64,000 nt of DNA from Arthrobacter sp. QXT-31 (GTDB lineage: Bacteria; Actinomycetota; Actinomycetes; Actinomycetales; Micrococcaceae): the NCBI RefSeq assembly GCF_001969265.1, contig NZ_CP019304.1, forward strand, positions 3,596,001-3,660,000. Reading direction: 5' to 3'. A program made the translations under genes and the position numbers. The stretch's first letter is position 1, and each line of letters opens with the position of its first letter. The notes under the pieces were generated by a model that was not told where the DNA came from, did not search any database, and saw nothing but the letters and a program-made list of their open reading frames with translations. Positions 53,737 through 63,344 of the stretch are shown piece by piece.

Positions 53737-54552
53737 GTGGGACAGAAAGTAAACCCGCACGGGTTCCGACTCGGCGTCACCACCGATCACGTATCGCACT
53801 GGTTCGCTGACAGCACCAAGTCCGGCCAGCGGTACAAGGACTTCGTTCGCGAAGACATCCGCATCCGCCAGCTCATGTCCACGGGCATGGAGCGCGCCGG
53901 CATCGCCAAGGTCGAGATCGAGCGCACTCGCGACCGCGTCCGCGTGGACATCCACACGGCACGTCCGGGCATCGTCATCGGCCGCCGCGGCGCCGAGGCC
54001 GACCGCATCCGCGGCGAGCTCGAAAAGCTCACCGGCAAGCAGGTCCAGCTGAACATCCTCGAGGTCAAGAACCCCGAGATGGAAGCCCAGCTTGTTGCCC
54101 AGGGTGTTGCCGAGCAGCTGACCTCCCGCGTGGCCTTCCGCCGCGCAATGAAGAAGGCCATGCAGTCCGCACAGCGTGCCGGTGCCAAGGGTATCCGTAT
54201 CGCTTGCTCCGGCCGCCTCGGTGGCGCTGAAATGTCCCGCTCCGAGTTCTACCGCGAAGGCCGTGTGCCCCTGCACACCCTCCGCGCGAACATCGACTAC
54301 GGCTTCTACGAAGCCAAGACCACCTTCGGCCGCATCGGTGTGAAGGTCTGGATCTACAAGGGCGACGTCACCTCCAAGGAACTGGCTCAGCAGGCAGCTG
54401 CTGCCCCGTCCCGCGGCCGCTCCGGCGACCGTCCGGGCCGCCCGGGTGGCGCTGACCGTGGTGACCGCCGCCGTCGCACCGAACGTCCGGCAGCCGAAGC
54501 TCCTGCAGCTGAAGCCGCTCCGGCACAGGCAGCAGAAGGAGGACAGGCTTAA
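53737..54552 (+). CDS. rpsC: 30S ribosomal protein S3
   Basis: S3 forms part of the mRNA entry channel. The 271 residues include the KH domain ([20 protein letters not shown]) and the C-terminal domain ([20 protein letters not shown]). An Arg/Gly then Ala/Pro-rich tail of about 50 residues extends it beyond the ~230 usual in other phyla. The GTG start directly follows the rplV stop. Confidence 0.97.
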   Translation: MGQKVNPHGFRLGVTTDHVSHWFADSTKSGQRYKDFVREDIRIRQLMSTGMERAGIAKVEIERTRDRVRVDIHTARPGIVIGRRGAEADRIRGELEKLTGKQVQLNILEVKNPEMEAQLVAQGVAEQLTSRVAFRRAMKKAMQSAQRAGAKGIRIACSGRLGGAEMSRSEFYREGRVPLHTLRANIDYGFYEAKTTFGRIGVKVWIYKGDVTSKELAQQAAAAPSRGRSGDRPGRPGGADRGDRRRRTERPAAEAPAAEAAPAQAAEGGQA

Positions 54553-54969
54553 ATGCTTATCCCACGTCGAGTCAAGCACCGTAAGCAGCACCACCCGGGT
54601 CGTTCCGGCGCTGCCACGGGCGGCACCAAGGTTTCGTTCGGCGAGTTCGGTATCCAGGCCCTGAGCCCGGCATACGTCACGAACCGCCAGATCGAATCTG
54701 CCCGTATCGCGATGACCCGCCACATCAAGCGTGGCGGTAAGGTCTGGATCAACATCTACCCGGACCGTCCGCTGACCAAGAAGCCTGCCGAAACCCGCAT
54801 GGGTTCCGGTAAGGGTTCGCCGGAATGGTGGGTCGCCAACGTCAAGCCGGGCCGGGTTCTCTTCGAACTCTCCGGTGTCAATGAAGAGGTAGCTCGCGAG
54901 GCCCTGCGCCTGGCAATCCACAAGCTGCCGTTGAAGGCACGCATTGTGCGTCGCGAAGGTGGTGAATAG
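54553..54969 (+). CDS. rplP: 50S ribosomal protein L16
   Basis: L16 organises the A-site region of 23S rRNA. The 138 residues contain [20 protein letters not shown] and [20 protein letters not shown], both near-invariant. The ATG directly follows the rpsC stop. Confidence 0.98.
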   Translation: MLIPRRVKHRKQHHPGRSGAATGGTKVSFGEFGIQALSPAYVTNRQIESARIAMTRHIKRGGKVWINIYPDRPLTKKPAETRMGSGKGSPEWWVANVKPGRVLFELSGVNEEVAREALRLAIHKLPLKARIVRREGGE

Positions 54970-54971
54970 AA

Positions 54972-55301
54972 ATGGCAGTAGGGTCGAAGGATCTCGCACC
55001 CGCACAGCTGGACGGTTTCGACAGCGAGCGTCTCGTTGAAGAACTCCGCAAGTCCAAGGAAGAGCTGTTCAACCTGCGTTTCCAGTCCGCCACCGGACAG
55101 CTGGAGAACCACGGTCGCCTGCGCGCGGTAAAGAAGGACATCGCACGCATCTACACCGTTCTCCGTGAGCGCGAGCTGGGCATTCGTGCCGAGGTTGCCG
55201 CACCGGTTGTGGAAGCCAAGGAAGAAAAGAAGTCCAAGAAGTCTGCAGCGAAGAAGGCTGAAAAGCCTGCCGAGGCTGAGACCGAGGAGGACGCCAAGTG
55301 A
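54972..55301 (+). CDS. rpmC: 50S ribosomal protein L29 with C-terminal extension
   Basis: L29 lies near the tunnel exit beside L23. The core (about residues 1-75) includes [20 protein letters not shown] and [19 protein letters not shown] Lys/Glu/Ala-rich tail ([16 protein letters not shown]) brings the length to 109, compared with roughly 65-75 in most bacteria. The stop overlaps the rpsQ GTG. Confidence 0.95.
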   Translation: MAVGSKDLAPAQLDGFDSERLVEELRKSKEELFNLRFQSATGQLENHGRLRAVKKDIARIYTVLRERELGIRAEVAAPVVEAKEEKKSKKSAAKKAEKPAEAETEEDAK

Positions 55302-55603
55302 GTGAAAAGGACGAGAACGTGACGGAAACTGCTACGGCAGCTACGGCTGAGCAGCGCGGTTACCGTAAGACGCGTCGCGGCTACGTGGTCTCTGACAAGA
55401 TGGACAAGACCATCGTTGTTCAGGTTGAAGACCGCGTGAAGCACGCCCTGTACGGCAAGGTCATCCGCCGCACCTCCAAGGTCAAGGCACACGACGAGCA
55501 GAACACCGCCGGCATCGGCGACCTGGTTGTCATCGCCGAGACCCGGCCGCTGTCCGCCACCAAGAACTGGCGGCTCGTGGAAATCCTCGAAAAGGCCAAG
55601 TAA
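55298..55603 (+). CDS. rpsQ: 30S ribosomal protein S17
   Basis: Last gene of the S10 operon. The 101 residues have the OB-fold sequence [20 protein letters not shown] and [21 protein letters not shown] ~20-residue Thr/Ala-rich N-terminus precedes the conserved part. The GTG start overlaps rpmC. Confidence 0.96.
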   Translation: MSEKDENVTETATAATAEQRGYRKTRRGYVVSDKMDKTIVVQVEDRVKHALYGKVIRRTSKVKAHDEQNTAGIGDLVVIAETRPLSATKNWRLVEILEKAK

Positions 55604-55624
55604 TACCTGCGGCCCTGGCTGCAC

Positions 55625-55659
55625 GGAAACCCCCGTTCCCCTTGGGAACGGGGGTTTCC
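55625..55659 (+). terminator. terminator of the S10 operon
   Basis: A perfect 16-bp stem (GGAAACCCCCGTTCCC with its complement) and a 3-nt loop are followed by CCCCTTT. It shows that S10 and spc genes are separate transcription units here. Confidence 0.88.
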
Positions 55660-56034
55660 CCCTTTAAGCGGGGGAGCGGCCTAAGCGGCGGAAGAGGCCG
55701 ACGGCGGGACGAACGCCGGCAGCACATGTCGCCGTCGTACGTTGCGGGGGAGCCCTGACTGGTGATATGGAGCTGCGCCCAAACTGTGCTAAGATTTTGA
55801 GTTTGTATGGCGCCTCTTGTGTGCCGACAGCAAACCTCGTAAACAATCGTGCCACGGCATAGTGCCCCCTTGCGCCTTCACGGGCTTGGGAAGCAACTGT
55901 TTGTGGCACGGGCGTTTAGGCCTGGTCTGGCAAAATCCAGTCAGGTCCAGAGACACCCCGATCAACCGTTCCGCAAGGCTCATTCCGTAGCAAAATTTTC
56001 GGTCTGAGAACCGGCGCGACGCAAGGAGTAAATA
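55660..56034 (+). promoter_or_regulatory. spc operon promoter and ~230-nt leader
   Basis: An extended -10 (GTGCTAAGAT, box TAAGAT at 55790-55795) without a clear -35 is the best promoter candidate. The leader holds an inverted repeat CGTGCCAC (55848-55855)/GTGGCACG (55903-55910) with an outer AAAC/GTTT pair, and ends in AAGGAGTAAATA before the rplN GTG. There is no gene. Confidence 0.5.
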
Positions 56035-56403
56035 GTGATTCAGCAGGAGTCGCGACTGAAGGTCGCCGACAACACGGGTGCTAAGGAAATCCTTACCATT
56101 CGCGTTCTCGGTGGATCCGGCCGTCGCTACGCAGGCATCGGCGACGTCATCGTCGCCACCGTCAAGGATGCAATCCCGGGCGGCAACGTAAAGAAGGGCG
56201 ACGTCGTCAAGGCTGTCATCGTCCGTACCAAGAAGGAACGCCGCCGTGCGGATGGTTCCTACATCAAGTTTGACGAGAACGCAGCCGTCATCTTGAAGAA
56301 CGACGGTGACCCCCGCGGCACCCGTATCTTCGGACCGGTTGGTCGTGAACTCCGTGACAAGAAGTTCATGAAGATCGTTTCTCTGGCTCCGGAGGTGCTC
56401 TAG
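56035..56403 (+). CDS. rplN: 50S ribosomal protein L14
   Basis: L14 forms an intersubunit bridge. The 122 residues begin [20 protein letters not shown] and contain [15 protein letters not shown] and [20 protein letters not shown]. The start is GTG 56035 behind AAGGAG. It is the first gene of the spc operon. Confidence 0.98.
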   Translation: MIQQESRLKVADNTGAKEILTIRVLGGSGRRYAGIGDVIVATVKDAIPGGNVKKGDVVKAVIVRTKKERRRADGSYIKFDENAAVILKNDGDPRGTRIFGPVGRELRDKKFMKIVSLAPEVL

Positions 56404-56406
56404 TCC

Positions 56407-56766
56407 ATGGCTAAGATCAAGAAGGGTGACCTGGTTCAGGTCATCACTGGCGCCAAGGCTGAGCGCGGCGGCGACCGTGGCAAGCAGGGCAAGGTCCTGC
56501 GCGTGTTCCCGGACACCAACCGCGTGCTGGTTGAGGGTATCAACCGCGTTACCAAGCACACCAAGGTCGGTCAGTCGCAGCGCGGCACCAAGACCGGCGG
56601 TATCGAGGTCGTCGAGGCTCCGATCCACGTTTCCAACGTGGCTCTGGTTGACCCGTCCACCAAGAAGCCGACCCGCGTTGGTTTCCGCCTCGACACCGTA
56701 GAGAAGGACGGCGTTAAGAAGACCGTCCGCATCCGCGTGGCCAAGAGCTCCGGGAAGGACATCTAA
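56407..56766 (+). CDS. rplX: 50S ribosomal protein L24
   Basis: L24 starts 50S assembly. The 119 residues have the KOW motif ([40 protein letters not shown]). The stop shares one base with the rplE start. Confidence 0.97.
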   Translation: MAKIKKGDLVQVITGAKAERGGDRGKQGKVLRVFPDTNRVLVEGINRVTKHTKVGQSQRGTKTGGIEVVEAPIHVSNVALVDPSTKKPTRVGFRLDTVEKDGVKKTVRIRVAKSSGKDI

Positions 56767-57347
56767 TGACTGAGACTCTCGAGACTCCGGCAACGAAGAT
56801 CGTTCCTCGTCTGAAGACCAAGTACGCCGATTCCATCAAGAGCGCGCTTCTTGAGGAATTCAAGTACGAGAACGTGAACCAGGTTCCCCGTCTGGTCAAG
56901 GTTGTTGTGAACATGGGTGTTGGAGATGCCGCCAAGGACTCCAAGCTGATCGACGGCGCTGTCCGCGACCTCACCCAGATCACCGGCCAGAAGCCGCAGG
57001 TCACCAAGGCCCGCAAGTCGATCGCCCAGTTCAAGCTGCGCGAAGGCATGCCCATCGGTGCGCACGCTACCCTCCGTGGCGACCGCATGTGGGAATTCGT
57101 GGACCGCCTGGTCACCCTGGCCCTGCCCCGTATCCGCGACTTCCGCGGCCTCAGCGGCAAGCAGTTCGATGGCAACGGCAACTACACCTTCGGTCTGACC
57201 GAACAGGTTATGTTCCACGAAATCGACCAGGACAAGATCGACCGCGTCCGCGGTATGGACATCACGGTTGTGACCACCGCCAAGACCGACGACGAAGGCC
57301 GCGCGCTGCTCAAGGCGCTGGGTTTCCCGTTCAAGACCGAAGCTTAA
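56766..57347 (+). CDS. rplE: 50S ribosomal protein L5
   Basis: L5 binds 5S rRNA. The 193 residues include [20 protein letters not shown] and [20 protein letters not shown], both signatures. In most bacteria rpsN (S14) would follow, but the 82-nt gap to rpsH has no S14 frame. Confidence 0.98.
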   Translation: MTETLETPATKIVPRLKTKYADSIKSALLEEFKYENVNQVPRLVKVVVNMGVGDAAKDSKLIDGAVRDLTQITGQKPQVTKARKSIAQFKLREGMPIGAHATLRGDRMWEFVDRLVTLALPRIRDFRGLSGKQFDGNGNYTFGLTEQVMFHEIDQDKIDRVRGMDITVVTTAKTDDEGRALLKALGFPFKTEA

Positions 57348-57429
57348 TTAACTACGTAAAAGGTCCGGCCGCTCTGATCCTCCGGGGACAGAACGGCGGA
57401 AACCGTTACGAGGAAGGGCAAGAGCCCAA

Positions 57430-57828
57430 ATGACTATGACAGATCCTGTCGCAGATATGCTTACGCGCCTGCGTAACGCAAACTCGGCATACCACGACTC
57501 CGTGTCTATGCCTTACAGCAAGCTCAAGGCTCGCGTTGCTGACATCCTCAAGGCCGAAGGTTTCATCGCCGGCTGGAAGGAAGAGGACGCTGAAGTCGGC
57601 AAGAAGCTGACCCTCGAGCTCAAGTTCGGTCCGAACCGCGAGCGTTCCATCGCTGGCGTCCGCCGCATCTCCAAGCCGGGTCTCCGCGTTTACGCGAAGT
57701 CCACCAACCTGCCTCACGTGCTGGGTGGCCTGGGTATCGCAATCCTGTCCACCTCTTCCGGCCTCCTGACTGACAAGCAGGCCGGCAAGAAGGGCGTGGG
57801 CGGCGAAGTCCTCGCATACGTCTGGTAA
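57430..57828 (+). CDS. rpsH: 30S ribosomal protein S8
   Basis: S8 binds the central domain of 16S rRNA and represses the spc operon in E. coli. The 132 residues contain [19 protein letters not shown] and [29 protein letters not shown] ribosome-binding site precedes the ATG. Confidence 0.98.
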   Translation: MTMTDPVADMLTRLRNANSAYHDSVSMPYSKLKARVADILKAEGFIAGWKEEDAEVGKKLTLELKFGPNRERSIAGVRRISKPGLRVYAKSTNLPHVLGGLGIAILSTSSGLLTDKQAGKKGVGGEVLAYVW

Positions 57829-57846
57829 CGGGAAAGGAAGAGAATA

Positions 57847-58383
57847 ATGTCACGTATTGGACGTCTCCCCATCACCGTTCCTGCCGGCGTTGAGGTCAAG
57901 GTTGACGGCTCTGTCGTCAGCGTCAAGGGTTCCAAGGGCGAACTGAGCCACACTGTGGCCAGCCCGATCGAGGTTGCCCTGGAAGACAACACCCTGACCG
58001 TTACCCGCCCGAACGACGAGCGCGCCTCCCGTTCGCTCCACGGCCTGACCCGCACCCTGATCGCCAACATGATCCAGGGCGTCACCGCAGGCTACGAGAA
58101 GAAGCTTGAAATCGTTGGTACCGGTTACCGCGTTCAGGCCAAGGGTTCTGACCTTGAGTTCGCTCTCGGCTTCAGTCACCCGGTCAACGTCTCGGCTCCG
58201 GCCGGCATCACCTTTGCAGTAGAGGGACCGACCAAGCTCTCTGTCTCAGGCATCAACAAGCAGCAGGTCGGCGAGGTTGCTGCCAACATTCGCAAGCTGC
58301 GCAAGCCTGACCCGTACAAGGGCAAGGGCATCCGCTACGCCGGCGAAGTCATCCGCCGCAAGGTCGGAAAGGCTGGTAAGTAA
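57847..58383 (+). CDS. rplF: 50S ribosomal protein L6
   Basis: L6 supports the factor-binding site near the sarcin-ricin loop. The 178 residues contain [20 protein letters not shown] and the C-terminal signature [19 protein letters not shown]. It lies 18 nt after rpsH. Confidence 0.98.
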   Translation: MSRIGRLPITVPAGVEVKVDGSVVSVKGSKGELSHTVASPIEVALEDNTLTVTRPNDERASRSLHGLTRTLIANMIQGVTAGYEKKLEIVGTGYRVQAKGSDLEFALGFSHPVNVSAPAGITFAVEGPTKLSVSGINKQQVGEVAANIRKLRKPDPYKGKGIRYAGEVIRRKVGKAGK

Positions 58384-58385
58384 CC

Positions 58386-58769
58386 ATGGCCATCGCCATT
58401 AACAAGAAGCGTACGAACAAGAGCAAGTCTGCTTCCCGCAGCCGCCGCCAGCTTCGTATCCGCAAGCGCATCTCCGGTACGGCTGTACGTCCTCGCCTGG
58501 TCGTCAACCGTTCCGCACGCCACGTATTTGTCCAGGTTGTCGACGACACCATTGGCCAGACCGTAGCAAGCGCGTCCACTCTGGAAGCTGACCTTCGTGC
58601 ATTCGATGGTGACAAGACCGCCAAGGCCAAGCGCGTTGGCGAGCTCGTTGCCGAGCGTGCCAAGGCTGCCGGCGTCGAGGCTGTTGTCTTCGACCGTGGT
58701 GGTAACAAGTACCACGGCCGGATCGCCGCCGTCGCTGACGGTGCACGCGAAGGTGGGCTGTCACTGTGA
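58386..58769 (+). CDS. rplR: 50S ribosomal protein L18
   Basis: L18 carries 5S rRNA into the 50S subunit. The 127 residues have a basic N-terminus ([20 protein letters not shown]) and [20 protein letters not shown]. The stop overlaps the rpsE GTG by 4 nt. Confidence 0.97.
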   Translation: MAIAINKKRTNKSKSASRSRRQLRIRKRISGTAVRPRLVVNRSARHVFVQVVDDTIGQTVASASTLEADLRAFDGDKTAKAKRVGELVAERAKAAGVEAVVFDRGGNKYHGRIAAVADGAREGGLSL

Positions 58770-59482
58770 CCGAAGCAAACAAGGAAAAGGACACTGTGTC
58801 TGCAGAAGAGAAGGCGACCGAAGCCGCAGCTGCTGAGACCACTGCCCCCGCCACCGAGGACCGCCGTGGTGGCGCCCGTCGCGGCGAGCGTGGCGACCGT
58901 GGCCAGGGCCGCGGCGACCGCGGTGGCCGTGGCGGCCGCGACGGCGGACGTGAAGCCGAGAAGAACCAGTTCGTAGAGCGCGTTGTTACCATCAACCGCG
59001 TTTCCAAGGTCGTCAAGGGTGGTCGTCGCTTCAGCTTCACCGCACTCGTCGTCGTTGGTGACGGTAACGGTCTGGTCGGCGTCGGCTACGGCAAGGCCAA
59101 GGAAGTTCCCGCTGCTATCGCCAAGGGCGTTGAAGAGGCCAAGAAGTCCTTCTTCCGCGTTCCCCGCGTTGGCAACACCATCCCGCACCGCGTTCAGGGT
59201 GAAGCGGCCGCTGGTGTCGTAATGCTGCGTCCGGCTTCCGCCGGTACCGGTGTTATCGCCGGTGGTCCGGTCCGTGCAGTACTGGAGTGCGTGGGCATCC
59301 ACGACATCCTCTCCAAGTCGCTCGGTTCCTCCAACGCCATCAACATCGTTCACGCGACCGTTGATGCACTGAAGCGTCTCGAAGAGCCGGCATCTGTGGC
59401 AGCACGCCGCAACCTGCCGCTGGACGAGGTTGCTCCGGCCGCCCTGGTGCGTTCGCTGATGAACCAGAAGGCAGGTGTCTAA
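58766..59482 (+). CDS. rpsE: 30S ribosomal protein S5 with Arg/Gly-rich N-terminal extension
   Basis: S5 takes part in decoding fidelity and the mRNA entry helicase. The conserved part begins near residue 70 ([20 protein letters not shown]) and contains [20 protein letters not shown]. The preceding ~68 residues are an acidic stretch followed by [20 protein letters not shown], an RGG-like extension. Total length is 238, compared with about 165 in E. coli. The start is GTG 58766, overlapping rplR. Confidence 0.95.
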   Translation: MTEANKEKDTVSAEEKATEAAAAETTAPATEDRRGGARRGERGDRGQGRGDRGGRGGRDGGREAEKNQFVERVVTINRVSKVVKGGRRFSFTALVVVGDGNGLVGVGYGKAKEVPAAIAKGVEEAKKSFFRVPRVGNTIPHRVQGEAAAGVVMLRPASAGTGVIAGGPVRAVLECVGIHDILSKSLGSSNAINIVHATVDALKRLEEPASVAARRNLPLDEVAPAALVRSLMNQKAGV

Positions 59483-59485
59483 GTC

Positions 59486-59692
59486 ATGGCGAAGAACCTG
59501 ACTCCCTCCGACGCCAAGTTGGAGATCACCCAGATCAAGGGCGTCATTGGCGCCAAGCAGAACCAGCGCGACACCCTGCGGTCCCTCGGCCTGAAGCGGA
59601 TCGGACACACCGTTGTCCGCACCGCCGACGCCGTGACCGTTGGAATGCTCAACACGGTTCCGCACCTCGTGAATGTTGAGGAGGCGAAGTAA
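59486..59692 (+). CDS. rpmD: 50S ribosomal protein L30
   Basis: The 68-residue product shows the L30 pattern [20 protein letters not shown] and [12 protein letters not shown]. It starts 3 nt after rpsE and its stop shares one base with the rplO start. Confidence 0.96.
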   Translation: MAKNLTPSDAKLEITQIKGVIGAKQNQRDTLRSLGLKRIGHTVVRTADAVTVGMLNTVPHLVNVEEAK

Positions 59693-60174
59693 TGGCAGAG
59701 AAGAACACCGCCGAGACCGCTGCTGAGAAGCAGAGCGCTCTGAAGGTTCACCACCTGCGTCCCGCCCCCGGTGCCAAGACCGCCAAGACCCGTGTTGGTC
59801 GTGGTGAGGCTTCCAAGGGTAAGACCGCCGGTCGCGGTACCAAGGGTACGAAGGCCCGCTACCAGGTGAAGGCTGGCTTTGCCGGCGGCCAGCTGCCGCT
59901 GCACATGCGCCTGCCGAAGCTGCGCGGCTTCAAGAACCCGTTCCGGGTTGAGTTCCAGGTTGTGAACCTGGAGAAGCTCAACGAGCTGTTCCCGGAAGGT
60001 GGCACCGTCACCGTGGAGGACCTGGTTGCAAAGGGTGCTGTTCGCAAGAACCAGCCCGTGAAGGTGCTTGGCACCGGCGACATCACCGTCAAGGTTGACG
60101 TCACCGCCCACGCCTTCTCAGCCAGCGCTTCTGAGAAGATCGCTGCAGCCGGCGGCAGCACCACCGCGCTCTAG
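59692..60174 (+). CDS. rplO: 50S ribosomal protein L15
   Basis: Last gene of the spc transcription unit. The 160 residues contain [40 protein letters not shown] and [14 protein letters not shown] short acidic N-terminus precedes the conserved part. A strong terminator separates it from secY. Confidence 0.97.
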   Translation: MAEKNTAETAAEKQSALKVHHLRPAPGAKTAKTRVGRGEASKGKTAGRGTKGTKARYQVKAGFAGGQLPLHMRLPKLRGFKNPFRVEFQVVNLEKLNELFPEGGTVTVEDLVAKGAVRKNQPVKVLGTGDITVKVDVTAHAFSASASEKIAAAGGSTTAL

Positions 60175-60215
60175 GGGATTTACTCCCGGAGCCGGTGGGC
60201 AATAGCCTGCTGCGC

Positions 60216-60259
60216 AAACTCCCGGCACGGGGGCCCAGGCCCCTGTGCCGGGAGTTTTT
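60216..60259 (+). terminator. terminator between rplO and secY
   Basis: A 19-bp stem (AAACTCCCGGCACGGGGGC with its complement, one G-T pair) and a CCAG loop lead into GTTTTTC. It is among the strongest hairpins in the window. Confidence 0.92.
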
Positions 60260-60282
60260 CCATACCCATTGGGTCGTCCGGA

Positions 60283-60312
60283 TTGTTCGCATGCCGCAAA
60301 CACCGGTTAGAC
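60283..60312 (+). promoter_or_regulatory. promoter of secY-adk
   Basis: TTGTTC (60283-60288) and TTAGAC (60307-60312) are separated by 18 nt (TAGACT one base later, spacing 19), just after the rplO terminator. Confidence 0.55.
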
Positions 60313-60360
60313 TCGGTTGTTGGGTTTATAGACCTGCATCACGAGACTCATTAACTACTG

Positions 60361-60366
60361 AGGAGG
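60361..60366 (+). promoter_or_regulatory. Shine-Dalgarno fixing the secY TTG start
   Basis: A perfect AGGAGG stands 4 nt before the TTG at 60371, which fixes a non-ATG start for secY. Confidence 0.8.
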
Positions 60367-60370
60367 ACGC

Positions 60371-61681
60371 TTGCTAAGCGCATTCGGCCGGGCGTTTCGA
60401 ACGCCTGATCTGCGACGCAAGTTGTTGTTCACGCTGGGAATCATCACAATCTTCCGCTTGGGAGCTTTCATCCCCTCGCCTGGTGTGAACTACCAGAATG
60501 TCCAGCAATGCTTGTCGACCGGGCAGACCCAGGGCGGGATCTACCAGCTCGTCAATCTTTTCAGCGGCGGTGCGTTGCTGCAGGTCTCCATCTTCGCCCT
60601 GGGAATCATGCCGTACATCACGGCGAGCATCATTGTGCAGCTGCTGCGTGTGGTCATCCCGCGTTTCCAGCAGCTCTATGAAGAGGGCGCCTCCGGGCAG
60701 TCCAAGCTCACGCAGTACACGCGGTATCTGACCATCGCCCTTGGCCTGCTGAACGCCACGACGCTGGTGTCGCTGGCGCGCTCCGGCCAGCTGTTGCCCG
60801 GCTGCAACCTGCCGATCATCCCGGACCAGAGTGTCATCACCACGATCCTCATCATCATCACGCTGACTGCCGGCACCGGCCTCATCATGTGGATGGGTGA
60901 GCTCGTGACTGAGAAGGGCGTCGGCAACGGCATGTCGCTGCTGATCTTCACGGCCATCGCTGCCGGCTTCCCCACCTCGCTGGGCGCCATCTGGTCCGCA
61001 CAGGGTCCGGGCACGTTCTTCATCGTGCTGGCCATCGGCCTGCTCACCGTTGCCCTGGTGGTCTTCGTGGAGCAGTCCCAGCGCCGCATCCCAGTGCAGT
61101 ACGCCAAGCGGATGATCGGACGCCGCACCGTGGGCGGCACCAGCACGTACATCCCCATCAAGGTGAACATGGCCGGCGTCATTCCCGTCATCTTTGCCTC
61201 CTCGATGCTCTACCTGCCGGCGCTGATCTCGCAGTTCAACCAGCCGAAGGCGGGGGAGACGATCCAGCCGTGGGTTGAGTGGATCAACAACAACCTGACC
61301 CGCGGGGACCACCCCATCTACATGGCGCTGTACTTCGCCATGATTGTGTTCTTTACCTACTTCTACGTCGCGATCACCTTCAACCCTGAAGAGGTCAGCG
61401 ACAACATGAAGAAATACGGCGGCTTCATTCCGGGTATCCGTGCCGGCAAGCCGACCGCGGATTACCTGCAGTACGTCCTGTCGCGCATCACGCTGCCCGG
61501 CGCCATCTACCTTGGCTTCGTGGCACTGATCCCGCTGGTGGCGCTCGTGCTGATCAACGCAAACCAGAACTTCCCGTTCGGTGGCACCTCGATCCTGATC
61601 ATGGTGGGCGTTGGCCTGGAAACCGTCAAGCAAATTGACGCGCAGCTACAGCAGCGTCACTACGAAGGGCTATTGCGATGA
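60371..61681 (+). CDS. secY: protein translocase subunit SecY
   Basis: SecY is the protein-conducting channel. The 436 residues form ten TM helices. LGIMPYITASIIVQLL lies in the TM2 plug-proximal region, GNGMSLLIFTAIAAGFP follows in the middle of the protein, and YFYVAITFNPEEVSDNMKKY near the cytoplasmic C5 loop contacts SecA. The start is TTG. The stop overlaps the adk ATG. Confidence 0.98.
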   Translation: MLSAFGRAFRTPDLRRKLLFTLGIITIFRLGAFIPSPGVNYQNVQQCLSTGQTQGGIYQLVNLFSGGALLQVSIFALGIMPYITASIIVQLLRVVIPRFQQLYEEGASGQSKLTQYTRYLTIALGLLNATTLVSLARSGQLLPGCNLPIIPDQSVITTILIIITLTAGTGLIMWMGELVTEKGVGNGMSLLIFTAIAAGFPTSLGAIWSAQGPGTFFIVLAIGLLTVALVVFVEQSQRRIPVQYAKRMIGRRTVGGTSTYIPIKVNMAGVIPVIFASSMLYLPALISQFNQPKAGETIQPWVEWINNNLTRGDHPIYMALYFAMIVFFTYFYVAITFNPEEVSDNMKKYGGFIPGIRAGKPTADYLQYVLSRITLPGAIYLGFVALIPLVALVLINANQNFPFGGTSILIMVGVGLETVKQIDAQLQQRHYEGLLR

Positions 61682-62256
61682 CCAGAATGTTGATTATCGG
61701 ACCACCGGGTTCGGGCAAGGGCACGCAGGCGGAACGCATCTCTGAACGCCTCGGCGTTGTTGCGATCTCCACCGGCGACATCTTCCGCGCCAACGTCAAG
61801 GGCGAGACGCCGCTCGGCGTCGAGGCCAAGAAGTACATGGACAACGGGGATTTCGTTCCGGACAGCGTGACCAACAAGATGGTGCGCGACCGCCTCAGCG
61901 AGGCCGACGTCGAAGACGGCTTCCTCCTGGACGGCTACCCGCGCACCACTGCCCAGGTTGACTACCTGGACCAGATCCTGGCCAACGGCGACCAGAAGCT
62001 GGACGTCGTCCTGCAGCTCACCGCCGATGACGAGGAACTCGTGCACCGCCTGCTGGGCCGCGCAAAGGAAACCGGCCGCAGTGACGACAATGAAGCCGTC
62101 ATCCGCCACCGCCTGGACCTCTACCACGAGCAGACCGAGGCTGTTGTGGCCAAGTATGCCGAACGCGGCATCCTGACCCAGGTGGACGGCATCGGCCAGA
62201 TCGACGAGGTCACCGACCGCGTGATGCAGGCCATCAAGGAAGCTCAGGCCGCCTGA
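61678..62256 (+). CDS. adk: adenylate kinase
   Basis: Adk interconverts ATP + AMP and 2 ADP. The 192 residues include the P-loop IIGPPGSGKGTQAE (6-19), AMP-binding STGDIFRANV, and LLDGYPRTTAQVDYLD. The LID is the short form without zinc Cys residues, common in Actinobacteria. The ATG overlaps the secY stop (ATGA). Confidence 0.97.
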   Translation: MTRMLIIGPPGSGKGTQAERISERLGVVAISTGDIFRANVKGETPLGVEAKKYMDNGDFVPDSVTNKMVRDRLSEADVEDGFLLDGYPRTTAQVDYLDQILANGDQKLDVVLQLTADDEELVHRLLGRAKETGRSDDNEAVIRHRLDLYHEQTEAVVAKYAERGILTQVDGIGQIDEVTDRVMQAIKEAQAA

Positions 62257-62274
62257 TATCAGTTCCAACGCTGC

Positions 62275-62307
62275 GAGGCTCCTCCCGGACCATTGGGGAG
62301 GGGCCTC
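62275..62307 (+). terminator. terminator behind adk
   Basis: A 12-bp stem (GAGGCTCCTCCC with GGGGAGGGGCCTC, one T-G pair) is followed by CGGCTTTTA. A second small GC hairpin lies before map. Confidence 0.65.
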
Positions 62308-62384
62308 CGGCTTTTAGCCCCGCAGTTTTTGGTCCCAGCCCGGCAGCTTGCCGGGCAGGGGCCCATTGAGAGGAAGCACCGCTG

Positions 62385-63215
62385 ATGGCATTCGGCCAGC
62401 CACGGATTGAATACAAGACCAACGCCCAGATGCGCACCATGCATGAGGCCGGGCTCGTCCTGAGCCGCGCGCTCGACGCCGCCGTGGCCGCAGCAGCCCC
62501 GGGCGTCACGACCCGGCAGCTCGACGAGGTCTTCGCGGCGGTGCTGCTGGAAGCGGGCGCCAAGTCCAACTTCCTGGGCTACCATGGGTTCCCCGCCAGC
62601 ATCTGCACGTCCGTCAACGAGGAAGTGGTGCACGGCATCCCGGGCGAGAAGGTCCTGCAGGACGGGGACATCATCTCCATCGACGGCGGCGCGATCGTCA
62701 ACGGCTGGCACTCCGACTCCGCCCGGACCGTCATCGTGGGAACACCGGACCCGGAGGACCAGCGTCTCTCCGACGTCACCGAGGCCGCCATGTGGCACGG
62801 CATCGCCGGCCTGGCCAACGGCAAGTTCGTTGGCGACATCGGCGCGGCCATTGACGACTATGTCTCCTCGGTGCCGGGCAAGCCCCTCGGCATCCTCGAA
62901 GACTACGTCGGCCACGGCATCGGCTCGGAGATGCACATGGCCCCCGACGTGCTGAACTACCGCACCAGCCACCGCGGCCCGAAGATCCGGCCTGGCCTGT
63001 GCCTGGCGATCGAGCCGATGCTGGTGCGGGGCGGCATCGAGACGGCGGTTCTGGAGGACGACTGGACAGTGGTCACCACCGACGGCAAGCGCTCATGCCA
63101 GTGGGAGCACTCTGTGGCCGTGCACGAGAAGGGCATCTGGGTCCTCTCGGCGCCTGACGGTGGCGCCGAGAAGCTCGCGCCCCTCGGCGTGGTGCCGGTC
63201 CCGATCCCCAACTGA
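62385..63215 (+). CDS. map: methionine aminopeptidase type I
   Basis: Map removes the initiator Met. The 276 residues show the metal-binding DGGAIVNGWHSDSARTVIVG (two Asp), the His in GHGIGSEMHMAPDVLNY, and Glu residues in LAIEPM and WEHSVAVHE. There is no N-terminal zinc-finger extension. A start at ATG 62385 behind GAGAGGAAG is clear. infA does not follow here. Confidence 0.96.
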   Translation: MAFGQPRIEYKTNAQMRTMHEAGLVLSRALDAAVAAAAPGVTTRQLDEVFAAVLLEAGAKSNFLGYHGFPASICTSVNEEVVHGIPGEKVLQDGDIISIDGGAIVNGWHSDSARTVIVGTPDPEDQRLSDVTEAAMWHGIAGLANGKFVGDIGAAIDDYVSSVPGKPLGILEDYVGHGIGSEMHMAPDVLNYRTSHRGPKIRPGLCLAIEPMLVRGGIETAVLEDDWTVVTTDGKRSCQWEHSVAVHEKGIWVLSAPDGGAEKLAPLGVVPVPIPN

Positions 63216-63244
63216 CGACGCTCATCTAACGCTGCGACGCGCTG

Positions 63245-63284
63245 AATCCCTGGCGACACCGGAATTCCCGTGTCGCCAGGGATT
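63245..63284 (+). terminator. terminator behind map
   Basis: A 14- to 15-bp stem (AATCCCTGGCGACAC with its complement) closes a 10-nt loop (CGGAATTCCC) and runs into ATTTTG. Confidence 0.88.
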
Positions 63285-63332
63285 TTGCGCGTCACGGAGA
63301 ACTTTCTGCATCCCAATGTTGGGGTACCGGGG

Positions 63333-63338
63333 CAGAAT
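63333..63338 (+). promoter_or_regulatory. weak -10-like box (CAGAAT) before the P1 peptidase gene
   Basis: CAGAAT ends 6 nt before ATG 63345. It differs from TANNNT at the first base, but the spacing equals that of the leaderless genes. Confidence 0.3.
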
Positions 63339-63344
63339 GGGGCC

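Noticed and set aside
52180..55005. 941-codon open frame antisense to rplB-rpsS-rplV-rpsC-rplP
   Set aside because: It runs opposite highly conserved ribosomal genes and is a by-product of high third-position GC. There is no start context and no recognisable protein.
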